A stretch of DNA of 64,000 nucleotides from Dichetophora obliterata (Eukaryota; Arthropoda; Insecta; Diptera; Sciomyzidae). The stretch is taken from NCBI GenBank assembly GCA_963920525.1, contig OY986438.1:75981836-76045835 (forward strand), given 5' to 3'. The notes under the pieces were generated by a model, which was not told the DNA's origin, did not search any database, and saw only the letters and a program-made list of their open reading frames with translations. Position numbers and translations under genes: made by a program. How positions within the stretch are numbered: position 1 is the stretch's first letter; each line of letters opens with the position of its first letter. This document shows, piece by piece, positions 10,811-21,342 of this stretch.

Positions 10811-10970
10811 CTCAAATTTACCAACATTACTGTATTTTTAATAATCTCAAATTTACCAACATTACTGTATTTTCAATAATCTCAAATTTACCAATATTAC
10901 TGTATTTTTAATAATATCAAATTTACCAACATTACTGTATTTTTAATAATCCCAACTTTACCTACATTAG
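10811..10970 (+). repeat. 35-bp tandem repeat, about 4.5 copies
   Basis: Units start at 10811, 10846, 10881, 10916 and 10951 and read CTCAAATTTACCAACATTAC followed by TGTATTTTTAATAAT. The last unit is partial and diverged. The repeat lies in the 3' non-coding part of the 412-like element, between the pol remnant and the polypurine tract. Confidence 0.9.
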
Positions 10971-11169
10971 TTAATTTTACTGTAGTATTAATAAAACAAA
11001 AAAAAATTTATATCCTGTATTCAAAAACATTAAATAAGAATTTTATTAAGTAAATATTAATATTTGTACATAACTTATTTATTCAACATTTTTCAAAATA
11101 TAAATAACATAATTTGTCACTTAAAATTAATATAAAAAAAAAAAATCTTCAAACTAATTTTTTTTTTCC

Positions 11170-11182
11170 AAAAGAGGGGAGG
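11170..11182 (+). promoter_or_regulatory. Polypurine tract of 412-like element
   Basis: AAAAGAGGGGAGG directly precedes the 3' LTR, the normal place for plus-strand priming. Confidence 0.85.
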
Positions 11183-11670
11183 TGTAGCGTGACAATGCAA
11201 ATCAATACATACTTCGTTCATACTACATATAAACTCATATTGCACTTATCACCCTAAGTGTAAGTGCAGTATCAAATAGCGCGGAATTTATTCAACTCCA
11301 AATTCCACAATAACTTATTAAAGTTATTGACCGCGTCATATTTCGGAATTTATTGAACTCCAAATTCCACAATAAATTATTAAAGTTAATGACCGGGTCA
11401 TATTTCGTTTATTCTCATAGTTTCGCGTTTAGTCATTGAACTCAAGTATCAATGTCGAATTGCATCGATACTTGACTTTCTACTTTTGTCACGCACACCC
11501 TTCTTCGCAAGTTTCTTTTTAGATTAAGACTAGCATAAGAAGTCAGTCAAGGAGTGTAACTGTATTGAAAATGTTTGGTCACTCGCGATCTAACCGAAAT
11601 AAATAAAATTAAAACTAAAATTAAATATTGTGTTTTTTTGGACTTCAATAGCAACCAAGCTATCTTAACA
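11183..11670 (+). repeat. 3' LTR of 412-like element
   Basis: 488-bp partner of 7143-7626, followed by the CTAT duplication at 11671-11674. Confidence 0.9.
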
Positions 11671-12247
11671 CTATCGAGCAACACCTCTTAACAACGGGAA
11701 GACACCAGCAGAACAATATTTACAGCGCCAAATCCGTATTCAGTTCGATGTTCTTAAACCTGTTAAGCTGCTACGGAATTCAAGTCCAGCTCACGCAGCG
11801 CGACAATTAACCACGGGAGAAAGAGTGCAAGCACGTTACTACTCGAACAATAAATTACAATGGCGGTTTGGTAAAATTATTAAAAAAATGGGTCAACTAC
11901 ATTACATGGTCAAACTTGATAATGGATACGTTTTTAAAAGACACATCGATCAGTTGTTATCAAATAATGTTCAACCAAAAGATAAGGATTCGTCGGAACT
12001 AGAAGAAGATTTGGATTCAAACCCTGAAACAAAAAGTCTCAGGTCATTTTTGCAGGACTTAGTACAAGTGCCGAACTACACTTCAGAATCACAGGATTGC
12101 AGTCATCGTGAAGTGGTACAAGTGCCAGAGTTTTCAAATGAGAGACCTAATTTTCCAACTGAGATGTCTAACCAACGATTCCGTACAACAGGCAGACAAC
12201 GGCGTACGCCAGCTTATCTAAATGATTACGTTGTTACAAATGAATAA
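11671..12247 (+). pseudogene. Integrase of Mag-like element, 3' part
   Basis: The frame left at 7142 continues in phase at 11675 with the conserved end of the catalytic core (a TPL...GKTPAEQYL motif). The C-terminal domain follows (RVQARYYSNNKLQWRFGKI and the HIDQLL end), then a polar, acidic tail to the stop at 12245. This part has no internal stop, so damage to the integrase comes mainly from the inserted element and the altered catalytic region. Confidence 0.85.
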
Positions 12248-12260
12248 ACTTTAAATTACT

Positions 12261-12269
12261 GTGGGAGAA
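12261..12269 (+). promoter_or_regulatory. Polypurine tract of Mag-like element
   Basis: GTGGGAGAA lies immediately before the 3' LTR. Confidence 0.65.
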
Positions 12270-12438
12270 TTATTATAACCTTTTATTTTGTGCCATCAAT
12301 TGGATTAGCAGGGCATCATTGTTTGTTTTATCATCTCTATTTAGTTTCCTTTGTAAGAATACGTTCAATAAAATATCAAAATCTAATTACTAATTTGCAT
12401 ATATCAACCTCGAGTTGTTTTAATTACAAGATACAACA
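12270..12438 (+). repeat. 3' LTR of Mag-like element (169 bp)
   Basis: Matches 3338-3530 but lacks 24 bases after TTGTAAG. The deleted block is bordered by short matching sequence, which suggests a slippage deletion. GTTG follows at 12439-12442. Confidence 0.85.
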
Positions 12439-12442
12439 GTTG

Positions 12443-13040
12443 TGTAGACCAATTCGATGTGTAAAAAAGTTTTTTGGCCATTAAATCAAATACTGTTGGT
12501 TTTGATGAAATTCATCCAATATTTATAAAAGCTTTGCTACCAAGACTCTTACCAATATTTACTTTTGTTTTCAATTCAATATTAACAAAATCGATCTACC
12601 CGTCTTGCTGGAAAAAAGCTAAAATAATTCCAATTGTGAAAACGGTAAACGAATATAGGCTAATTGCAATTTTACTATTTATTTCTAAAGTTTTCGAAGA
12701 CTTGATGTGCAAGCAATTAAACAAGCATTTCTGCTATAACGGTCTTTTAACCGACTAACAATCCGGCTACAGGCCGAAACGAAATTGTGTAATGGCACTG
12801 ATTGATGTAACCGAAGACATAAGAGTGCATTTTGATGCCGGAAAAGTAACCTTTTTCACCCTTCTTGACCACTCGAAAGCTTTCGACACAGTTGACCACG
12901 ATATATTGCCTTATAAGTTAGTAAATATGTATAATTTTTCGATACCTGCGTCTAATTTAGTTTCGTCATATTTACGAGATCGGTCTCAAGCAGTATTTGT
13001 GAATAATGTTACGTCTAATCCCTGCTGGACAGCTGTAACA
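12443..13040 (+). pseudogene. LINE (I/jockey-like) ORF2, RT part
   Basis: Continuation of the LINE left at 3337. After one in-frame stop near 12462 it gives conserved reverse transcriptase blocks: AIKSNTVGFDEIHP, then PSCWKKAKIIPI, and further on KAFDTVDHDIL (the palm block bearing an aspartate). A frame break occurs near 12757. Recognisable RT ends at about 13030, before the FADD catalytic box, so the 3' half of the LINE is missing. Confidence 0.8.
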
Positions 13041-13541
13041 AGTTTACATACACAACGAAAAACAATTTGGTGTTCACCAATACACCCTTACGCTGTCATT
13101 CCATGGGAAACAAGGAAAGTTATATGTGTTTGTATGTCTAACTCTTTTGAGGCCAAAAAATAAACTCAAAAAGAAAAATAAACGTGCAACACAAAGCAGT
13201 GCAGTCAAATGAAAGTTTTTAAAAGTAAGTAAATTTATTGAGACTTCAAATCTTTTACAATAGTACATATAGGAGAATTTAACATTGAAGAAAAAGAAAC
13301 ATAGAAAAAGTGAATAAGTATTCTATTACAATAAATAAGAAAACGTACAGAATCTGCAAGTTATTAAAGTAAAGAAGAACAAATGCTTGCTCACGGCATT
13401 ATTAAAAGTTACTATGATGAATTATCAGAACAATGAACGACTTAAAGCTAGTATAGTGTAAAAGGAAATAATAAAAAATTAAAACAAAATTTAAGATATT
13501 TACATATGTTCACTTAATAACTACTTTACATTAAGAGTTAG
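13041..13541. other. AT-rich spacer and LINE 3' UTR
   Basis: No coding sequence recognised. The right part, directly left of the minus-strand LINE stop at 13542, is probably that LINE's 3' untranslated region. Confidence 0.45.
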
Positions 13542-14470
13542 TCAGCCTCTATAAGTACCAGGGCTTGCTTTAGTGTAAAATTCCGGCAGGAGTGATATGG
13601 CTGAACTAATTTCTGGATTCAAATTTAAGCTTTCATTTATAATACCAACCGGTGAAATATAATTTGCGTTAGACCAACTGAAATCTTTTTGCGAGTCAAA
13701 AACAAAATTAATCAAGTCATTTTCTATAAAATTAAGTTTTCTGACACTTCTTTCCAGATGTATTAGTAAATATTTAGAAAGCGGAATAATTCGTGCTTGT
13801 CTGTAAACATTAAAATTTGAAAATATTTTGGTAGACGACTCAAAATTTCGATCAATACACAATCTTAAAATTTTGCGTTCAAATTTTTTCAAGAAGCTGC
13901 ACAACACTGGGGAATATTGCAAACCAAATAGGAAATCCAAAGATTATCACTGAACGAGTGATAGTAAGCAGTTTAGTGTTTTTTGGCAAATATTTATTTC
14001 TCAAAAGGTTTGAGAAATTACCCATAATTTTTCTTACTTTTTTTAATACTATATTTGCATGTATATTAAATTTTAGACGGTTATGGAAATTAATTCCCAA
14101 GTATTTTATTACATTTTTAAATGGTATGTTTGCACCATTAAGTGATAATCTTAATAATTTACCTTGCGGAACCGTTTCTCTGTGGCATTTTCCAGAAGGA
14201 TTCCTTATGCATATTGCTTCTGATTTGGACGCGTTTATCTTAATTCCCCAATTATAATAATAAATATAAATGTTTTCCAAGTGAGCCCGGACCCGATTTA
14301 GAGCTTCTATAGGAGTGTTCCCATGTGCATATGCAAGTGAATCGTCTGCATAAAGGATGCCTGTCGAACCATTGTATAAGTGTGGAAAATCATAAATGAA
14401 AATACTATACAAATGGGGAGCTAAGATAGCTCCCTGCGGAACACCACTTTCAATTAGACTGGCAGCCCAG
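13542..14470 (-). pseudogene. 5'-truncated LINE, C-terminal RT half
   Basis: On the minus strand the sequence starts near 14470 with the RT block SGVPQGAILAP, followed by the catalytic YADD (GILYADDSLAY, about 14330-14360). KYLGINFHNRLKFNIH and the RT tail follow. A frame change occurs near 13900-13940, after which the tail continues to the stop at 13542. Endonuclease and early RT are absent, as expected for 5' truncation. It lies just downstream of the Polinton ATPase stop. Confidence 0.85.
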
Positions 14471-14563
14471 TTTAGCGGTTGGCTGTTTAACAGTTAGCTG
14501 TTTAATGTCATCCGTTAAGCAGCATTTGTTGTACTGATTTTAAAATATCTATACTGTTTACTT

Positions 14564-15316
14564 TTATAGACTAATAAAAACATTGAATCCCTTCCTATAG
14601 CGTCCATTATTTATGGGATCATCCTTGTTTATAACTAGAAAGCTATAGTTTTCTTTCCAACACTTTGAACATAAGTCACGAAATGTCTTAAAAGACATAT
14701 CAGAACCAACATGATTGCTATAAATATGTTTAATATTCATCTCATCCTGTTTAAATATTATAATCATATTAGCATTATCGCGAATTAGGTGTTTTGGTGT
14801 ACGTGTATAAGTTTGACATAAGTAAAAGCTGTCAACATCCTTGTGGCGTACCATGCAGAAGTATGAGCGTATGTGATTTTGTTTCTCACATGCTACATCA
14901 TCAAATATAAATATTGAGTTGGGCTGCACTTCGTCTGGAGATATGACGTCATCATTATTGGAAAATGATGAAAAATGTATCCCCTTAATAGGTTTAATTA
15001 GACGCTCCAAGTATTGATATTTCGGTTGCTGTGCCGACTTTGAGTATAAGTAAATACTTTGAAATTTCAGTCCATTGGGACTTTCAATAAGGCTAATCAT
15101 CACATTTGTTTTCCCACAATTTGAAGGTCCCACAATAAGACCGCGAATAGAGTTCGGTAGTAATGAGCTGTGCCGTGTTCTATTTGACGAATTTAACTTT
15201 GAATCAATATTCTTTACGTTAATTGACTTATGTTGTTTTAAGAATCGCATATTGTAAACTACTAATTGTTTTCGTATATAATCGGGTCCTTTTATTAATT
15301 TTAATTCGCTTTCCAT
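14564..15316 (-). CDS. Polinton packaging ATPase (FtsK/HerA, A32-like)
   Basis: An uninterrupted 250-codon frame begins with a true ATG at 15316. Residues 63-70 read GPSNCGKT, a Walker A nucleotide-binding loop, and residues 134-141 (SIFIFDDV) form Walker B with acidic residues. The length agrees with Polinton ATPases, which pump element DNA into capsids. The N-terminal 50 residues are basic and polar. Upstream at 15385 begins a repeated non-coding module that also lies upstream of the polymerase gene. This is the only Polinton gene here that looks intact; whether it is expressed cannot be seen. Confidence 0.85.
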   Translation of the reverse strand: MESELKLIKGPDYIRKQLVVYNMRFLKQHKSINVKNIDSKLNSSNRTRHSSLLPNSIRGLIVGPSNCGKTNVMISLIESPNGLKFQSIYLYSKSAQQPKYQYLERLIKPIKGIHFSSFSNNDDVISPDEVQPNSIFIFDDVACEKQNHIRSYFCMVRHKDVDSFYLCQTYTRTPKHLIRDNANMIIIFKQDEMNIKHIYSNHVGSDMSFKTFRDLCSKCWKENYSFLVINKDDPINNGRYRKGFNVFISL

Positions 15317-15384
15317 TCAGCCTTTACTTGGAAAGAATAAATACTAATGACAATTATTTATAAAAAGACAATCAGTCTTAGTCC

Positions 15385-16015
15385 ATATCAACTCGTTTTG
15401 TTTTATTTATATCAGCATAGTTGCGTATGGTCATGGCTATGATATCGCTTTCAATCGCTAGCTTAATTTAATTTGCTGCTTTCATGCTTTGTTTTTATAT
15501 AAGTCAACCAACTCATATTAAATTTATTAAAATGCTTAACAACTACACTCAATATAATCTTCAAGTAATAGCTTTACATGATTTATGTTGTGGGGGTCTG
15601 GGCTTATCACCTTTAACATGCAATTTGTAACGACTTAAATTCATAAACATGTTAAACAAGCATGGGAAAAAAATAAAAAAATATTTTACTTCTGTACTGT
15701 TTCCTTATCTTCAGCTTGCGGTTTTGGGTCTGAGCTTATCACCTTAAACTTGAAAAGTTGATTTATAACAACAACAACACCGAAGTTTATGTAGCGACTT
15801 AAATCTATAAACATTCTGCTTGCTATGAAGCTTCGGCTTATCATCTTAAACTTAAAATTTTTATTTATAACAACAACAACAACACCAACCGTCATACTTC
15901 AGCCAGCTTGAACAATCATACCCCCTTCTAGCTATCCCTCCATCCGTCCATCCATCTGACTATCTGTCCGGCTGTTTGCCCATACGTCTTCTAGGCTTGC
16001 TTATCTCCCATTTAT
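15385..16015. repeat. Polinton non-coding module, copy A
   Basis: Direct repeat of 21343-21836 and, in part, of 20632-20795. It contains GTTTTTATATAAGTCAACC, a TATA-like sequence, then CAAC microsatellite patches and CCGTCCATCCATC runs. It lies upstream of the ATPase. It is longer than copy B by about 140 bp. Confidence 0.75.
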
Positions 16016-16664
16016 AACAACAACAACACGCTGCCAGTGTTGCCACCTCTGACCTAGCGGCCGGTCAAGTCGTTGAAGCGGAATCGTGTAGAGCGCGGAA
16101 AAAAGGTGTTTCGAGGAAAACATTTATAACTGTTCTTCGGCCAACGTACTCTCTCGTAAAATAAATTAGATAAGGAAATATCCTATTGACTATATATTTT
16201 CAAGATGAAAATTAGGCAAAAAACAAAAACAAAAAAGAAGCAAGAAAAATTTAAGGGACAAAGCGGAATAAAAGTGGACCAGCCAGAAAAATGTCCTTTC
16301 ATCAAACACAAATAGAGAACTTGATGACAGATCTGAATAATGTTTACTATTCAAGTGCAAATAGTTAATTTGTATAAGCTTATGCAGTTCTAATTAAAAC
16401 TTATGCAATGAATAAAGAAAAAATAAAATACTTAAAATCCATTTTGTTTCATTGTAAGTCATCATAACCCATCATCAACATCAGATACTTACCCATACTA
16501 GAGATTATTATAAACTTCCAACAGCAGAGTAAAGTTTAAAAAAATAAAATAAATATATTTTGTACAACGTTATAAAAATTTTATTTTTGTTCTTCTGAAT
16601 CATATATCTATCTTTAACAATTTAAAATCTTAAAAATAAACATTTATTCTTAAGTAATATTATT
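16016..16664. other. Intergenic DNA in Polinton region
   Basis: No clear gene. Two very short plus-strand frames overlap (a lysine-rich one of 36 codons at 16204-16314, and one of 25 codons at about 16290-16367), without family features. CAGTGTTGCC at 16035-16044 resembles a hAT terminus. Confidence 0.45.
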
Positions 16665-19600
16665 CTACTCCATAATACTGAAATGACCCCACGGTAATGT
16701 CTCATTACTATTTGCTACCAAAAATCGCTTATTATCATGAGGGCTTAATGCTATTTTTGTTTGTATGATCGAGCTTACTTCATGTTTCCGCGACTGAATC
16801 AAATTTTGCTGAACTGTCTTTTCAATGTTGTTTTCAAGGCAATCAACATAGTCACTAAACGTTATTTTAGTCTTGACTATGTTTCTTTTTACACCTTTCG
16901 ATTTTTTTGTTGAATCTTCACCCTCTACACGTATCGCATACATTTTTGAAGGAGCCCCACAAATTCAGTCATGATACTACCATTATTCTCATCTTTCATG
17001 AGACCCAAAACTTTTTTATTGACTTGAGGAATATCCCACATGTTATCAATAGTATAGTCGCTTGTGTCAAAGTGTATAAAGCAATCGCGTTTGATGACCT
17101 CATACAAGTCTTTACAAGTCACCTCATAAATTAGTGAATCGGTATCAGTATAGCAAATGCTACAATCGGAACCAAATTGAGGAGCCATATAACCATAATG
17201 AAAATCATAAATGGTTGTTTAGCTAAATCAAGGATGCACATACCAACATAAATGGGCTTATTGAAGTATATTTCAGTTTTATTGAGTTCAATTGCCACCA
17301 AATTTTCGCAAAATATTGTTGAAGCCTTAAACTCAGGCTTAGAAATAAGGGCTTCGGTACCATATCGACCTAACCAACTCGTCACCAATTTAACGACACT
17401 ATGTTTACGTATGTTTTCCATAGTTTTCCCAAACACAGCATTATTCATGAGTTTGAAAAGATTCTTCTCAAACTCATTTATAGCTGCTGTTCGAAGAATC
17501 GTGTTTAGATCGATATATGACTTCAACCTGCATGTCTAAATTTCAAAATTTTGTGAATTTTAGATAGCCTTAATCCATATTTCAAAGCCTGCTTTAGATT
17601 TCTGTAGTGGTTAATATATCTCACGCTACCGCCCAGAGTTGCCAACAGTTTTTTCTGCTTTGATCCTGGAGGTGTAATATGATCAGGGCAAAAGGGGAGA
17701 TCTTTATGGTAATCGTGGAGATTAATTGGATGCTCTAAATCTACCTCGAGAATATATCCTACATCTGAATCGCCAGCTATGGCTTCAACATTAAAATTTT
17801 GAGAATCTGACAGCCAATGAAACTCACTGTGAGGGAGAAATTGAGACATGGCCCAACCATACTGATTATTAATGTCATAATACATTAAGAATTTGGATGG
17901 TTGAGCCTCATCGAAATCAGTCATGTACTTATTGTTGGCTTTCGAATAACGCTTAGTACACTGGCTAAGACCCCCACGAATACGTCGCTCTACAAACATG
18001 AGCATATCAATATCTGTCAATAGCTCAAGGGTTATATCAGTATGCTTAAGCATTGCATCCCATGTATAGCCAGGTAGAGTGAAATAATGTGCGGGATCTA
18101 GGCCATAAGTTTTATGACAACTTGTGCGAAATTGTTCAAAAACATCTGATAATAGTAAAACGTCTGTTTTCAAATAAATATCTGAATATTCCCCCAAATT
18201 ATTAATACTTAATTCAGCCCAGACTTTTTGTGCATGAGCATAATCCTCTGCGCTGATGTTTGTATCATTGAGTTGATTGTAGAAATGTGTAATATCGGGT
18301 AATGATGTTTCTGAAAATTTAACTACATCATCGCAGTAGTCATACGGAAAGAAACCCTTACTTGTCAGCAAATTTAATTGTTCATCATTTAAATTGTTAA
18401 ACTCCGATTTTAGAATATTGAAATTTGGTAGATGTGAGGCTAAAGTATCTAAGCTACTCGCCATGAATCTGAATGAGTCAATAAACCGATATTTTATTAC
18501 ATATTCGTCCAGTCGTTTTGTAAATGAAATGTAACGTTCCCTGTTTATTGGTAGAAGGTCAATACGTCCCTTTAAATCTGTAGCTAAATTGTTAAAAATG
18601 AAATGCGAGTCATAACCGGTGAGATTATGAAAAATTATGGGTATTGTGTGCGAGTCTTTGAAGTTTATGTTGCACCCCTTATGCGCTGGGCCTCGATAAA
18701 CACCGGTAAGATGACAATGATCGCGTACCTTGACATTATCACCGGTGAAGGCTTTCTCACATATGTGACATGTGTTGGCGATCGTGAAACTTTGAACTTG
18801 CTCAACAGTCATGTCATCCATGGGTAGAGAGTTTCAACATCAAAGAAAGACAGTTTCAACATCTTCGGCAAAATTATTTAGTTCCGAAACGAACCATGCA
18901 ATACAATCCGCCCCACGATAGCTTTTATAAAACGATAACGTGGGGTCATACGCACACTTAACATAAAAACCCACACTATATGGTATATGCTTCTGGTATG
19001 CATTTCCAACACTGGACTTTGCCAAAATGCATTCCAAATCGGCATATACCACAAATGGGGTCATAATCTTATTTTAAAAATTTTTAAAGCAAACCTCCTT
19101 CTCAGCTTCTGTCGGCATCCTTATTTTACAGTTGTTTAGTCTGCTGCAGTCCTCGGTGTGCTGCTCCAACTTGAGTGCTGAGTGGAAGTAGTGCAAACAT
19201 CTATCACAAAAATATTTGGCTTCACGATGTGCTGATACTTGCATGGATAAAAGCCGTGAAAGGCTTTTTATCCACACATAATGGTATGTGTCACATCATC
19301 ATTGCTGCTACCATTGCTGCTACCATCTCCATTATCAGCGATATTGTTGTTATCATCACCATCATCAGCTTCATTCTGTATCTGCTCTGCACCATCAGGA
19401 GATTTATGTGACATACCATTTTATTTTTTGTCAAATATGACGGTAGCACTGTAAATTTGTTTCTGTTTTTATGCAGAATGTATACATTAATTGAGATGTT
19501 GTTTTGCATCTCAAATCTCGGGATCTGTCTCATCGTCATTGGAAATACTATATTTGACAAATTTAGTAAATCACGATAATTCGGATACATTGACATGCGT

Positions 19601-20507
19601 TCCGTATGCATATTCGCTGGATGCAGAGCAGATATGATTGCCCAAGCAAAACATGCGTTGTCATAATTTTTCACATTAACGCATGCTTTCTTCCTATGAA
19701 TCTGTGGTGGTAGCGGGATATATGACGATCCTAGCTGTGGCGTGTATTTGTTGATGTTCACTGCCAAGTTAACGACTGCAGCCAACGCCCATCCACTATC
19801 ACGTTCTTGGAGTTCTTCCAGCTTTTTCAAAATTGTATTTTGAACATGCTCAAAAAACCAAGCTCTAATATCCGTTTCCCGGTAAATTGTAACATTTTTC
19901 GTGTTCATGAATTTCAAGTCACTAATTTCCTCATTAGCTCTAGTAACTCGAAATTCGCCACAAAATATTGTATTTACCTTAAAAGACGTAAATTTCACTA
20001 AGGATTTTTTAACGGTGCGCTGGAAGAGATCTAGACAATCTGCCAAGAAATTCTGGGGATCTTTATGCGTTAAATTAATTATGACGCCGGTACGTACTCT
20101 GAAAATTAAAATATGGGTTAAATTAATATATTATATTAAATCGAAATATGTAATATGGTAATAAAATTATTTAAAAATTAAGCTTACCGTCCACCAAATG
20201 TTGACTCGATTTCTTCCCACCGAATTCGAATGGAAGCCCAATTCGATCTGTTACCCGTTCGGGAAAGACCTGCACCAGTAAAAGCGTTGAGCTTCTTCAA
20301 CTGCGTGCGATAGCCTTGAATCAGTCCTATGGCACATGTAGCACTCTGCTTTGTTCCAACAGTTGTTGCCCATCGTAAAATACCCCGAAGGGTAATAAGG
20401 AGCGATGAGCACTCTTTTATACTCGGCATAACTAGCTCACGATTCTTTTGAGCATTTTCATATAATGCTTTTGCATTTTTTAAAACTTTGTTGACGCGTG
20501 CACTCAT
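16665..20507 (-). pseudogene. Polinton DNA polymerase B, spliced and broken
   Basis: Exon 1 runs from an ATG at 20507 to 20188, a GT-AG intron of 89 bp follows, and exon 2 starts at 20098 with the frame kept. Exon 2 contains a C2H2-like finger (CDRCLHYF, about 19210), an exonuclease start (YADLE, about 19040), a Cys/His cluster of endonuclease VII/HNH type (CHICEKAF ... DHCHLTG, about 18690-18770), later exonuclease motifs, and polymerase motif A (YYDINNQYGWAM, about 17870), motif B ([11 protein letters not shown], about 17430) and motif C (YTDTDS, about 17145). The stop is at 16665. At least five frame breaks occur (about 19280, 18840, 17525, 17160 and 16935). The catalytic motifs survive, but the frame does not. 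Confidence 0.85.
20099..20187 (-). other. Intron in Polinton polymerase gene
   Basis: On the minus strand it starts GTAAGC and ends TTTTCAG. Removing 89 bp joins exon 1 to exon 2 in phase, and both sides look like conserved parts of one protein. Confidence 0.8.
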
Positions 20508-20631
20508 TTTAAAATTCAATAAATACAAATAAATAAATCTTCACGAAATATGTTTAAATACTTTATGATGCTGATCAAATATTGAATGAGCTAAAAACTC
20601 TCAAATAATAAATTATTCTTAAATCCTTATC

Positions 20632-20795
20632 TTCTTTGCTGCTTTCATACTCTATTTTACATTACTCAACCGACTCATATTAAATTTATTAAAATGCTTA
20701 ACAACCATACTGCCCCCTTATCTAAAACATTCGGTTTTGGATCCGTTTAATACGCTTACTATGAAGCTTGAGGTTATCATCTTTAACATTAAATT
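20632..20795. repeat. Polinton non-coding module, copy C (partial)
   Basis: Shares GACTCATATTAAATTTATTA and CTATGAAGCTTG...TTATCA blocks with copies A and B but has lost the middle. It sits about 125 bp upstream of the polymerase start. Confidence 0.65.
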
Positions 20796-20797
20796 TG

Positions 20798-20944
20798 TGG
20801 TGCCTACCTATTGATATACGAATCGATTTTGATACCGAAGCAAACAAACCGATTCCAGATAAAACATTGGCCTATTGTCTAGTAATCCATGATCGTTTAA
20901 TTGAATACTCACCTCTAACCAACGAAATCAGAAGAATTATTTAA
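20798..20944 (+). pseudogene. C-terminal fragment, Polinton capsid-like protein
   Basis: A 48-codon plus-strand frame without its own start ends in a TAA at 20942-20944. It reads LPIDIRIDFDTEANKPIP, then a tail with AYCLVIHDRLIEYSPLTN. I recall this style of ending (tyrosine-rich strand plus EYSPLT) from the C-termini of Polinton major-capsid proteins; this is a weak, memory-based match. It starts exactly where repeat copy C ends, so the 5' part of the gene was replaced or deleted. Confidence 0.4.
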
Positions 20945-21023
20945 ATGTGGGTGAATTATAGAAAGGTCATCATCTGATCTTTATTGTTGAAGGTATTTTG
21001 AATAAAGCCATCAGCAAAATAAT

Positions 21024-21212
21024 ATGAATAGATTGAGAGGGTATCGTAAATTAATTTATTGCTACTACTGTGGTAGCAACTCTCACTTAGAGGAGAAGTG
21101 TAAGAAGAAGAAGGATGACCAAAAGTTAGCAAAATGGGCAAAGGAGCAAAAAGACGCTAAAAATAAGATTGGTAAAGGAGTAAAAAGATGCAGAAACAGA
21201 AGAAGAAAATAG
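21024..21212 (+). CDS. Small basic protein with one CCHC knuckle
   Basis: A 62-codon frame with a true ATG. Residues 13-26 read CYYCGSNSHLEEKC, a CX2CX4HX4C knuckle, followed by a long Lys/Arg-rich tail (about half of the last 35 residues). It would be a nucleic-acid-binding protein. It lies 80 bp after the capsid-like fragment on the same strand, so it may be a Polinton structural or DNA-binding gene, or a small gag relic. I cannot decide. Confidence 0.45.
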   Translation: MNRLRGYRKLIYCYYCGSNSHLEEKCKKKKDDQKLAKWAKEQKDAKNKIGKGVKRCRNRRRK

Positions 21213-21342
21213 AGCAAAATTATACTCGAAGCTGAATGGTTAAATCAATTACTTTATATGCATGTAATTATTGCTTTTATACATGTAATTATCAAACTTT
21301 AAATATAACAAATCAATAAAAGAACAATAATGATTCATATAT

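Larger units (their letters stand above)
7143..11670 (+). mobile_element. 412/mdg1-like LTR retrotransposon, internally deleted
   Basis: LTRs of 484 and 488 bp begin TGTAGCGTGAC and end TAACA. The element is flanked by CTAT at 7139-7142 and 11671-11674, inside the integrase gene of the surrounding element. It contains a long leader, a small membrane ORF, a gag, a protease piece and only the last part of integrase, so about 3 kb of pol has been lost by internal deletion. Gag character, LTR length and leader length suggest the 412/mdg1 lineage; this is a judgement from memory. It must rely on proteins from other copies to move. Confidence 0.85.
3338..12438 (+). mobile_element. Mag-like Ty3/gypsy LTR retrotransposon, interrupted
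   Basis: The element has short LTRs, a candidate primer site, gag, a pol with protease, reverse transcriptase, RNase H and integrase in Ty3/gypsy order, and a purine tract before the 3' LTR. GTTG flanks both ends (3334-3337 and 12439-12442). The host LINE reading frame continues in phase across the joint, which confirms the boundaries. Short LTRs, two zinc knuckles in gag and no envelope-like frame fit the Mag (K02A2.6-like) lineage; that lineage call is from memory. A 412-like element occupies 7143-11670 inside integrase. Confidence 0.85.

Noticed and set aside
16204..16367. Two tiny overlapping frames near the Polinton polymerase as genes
   Set aside because: Only 36 and 25 codons, low complexity, no family signature.
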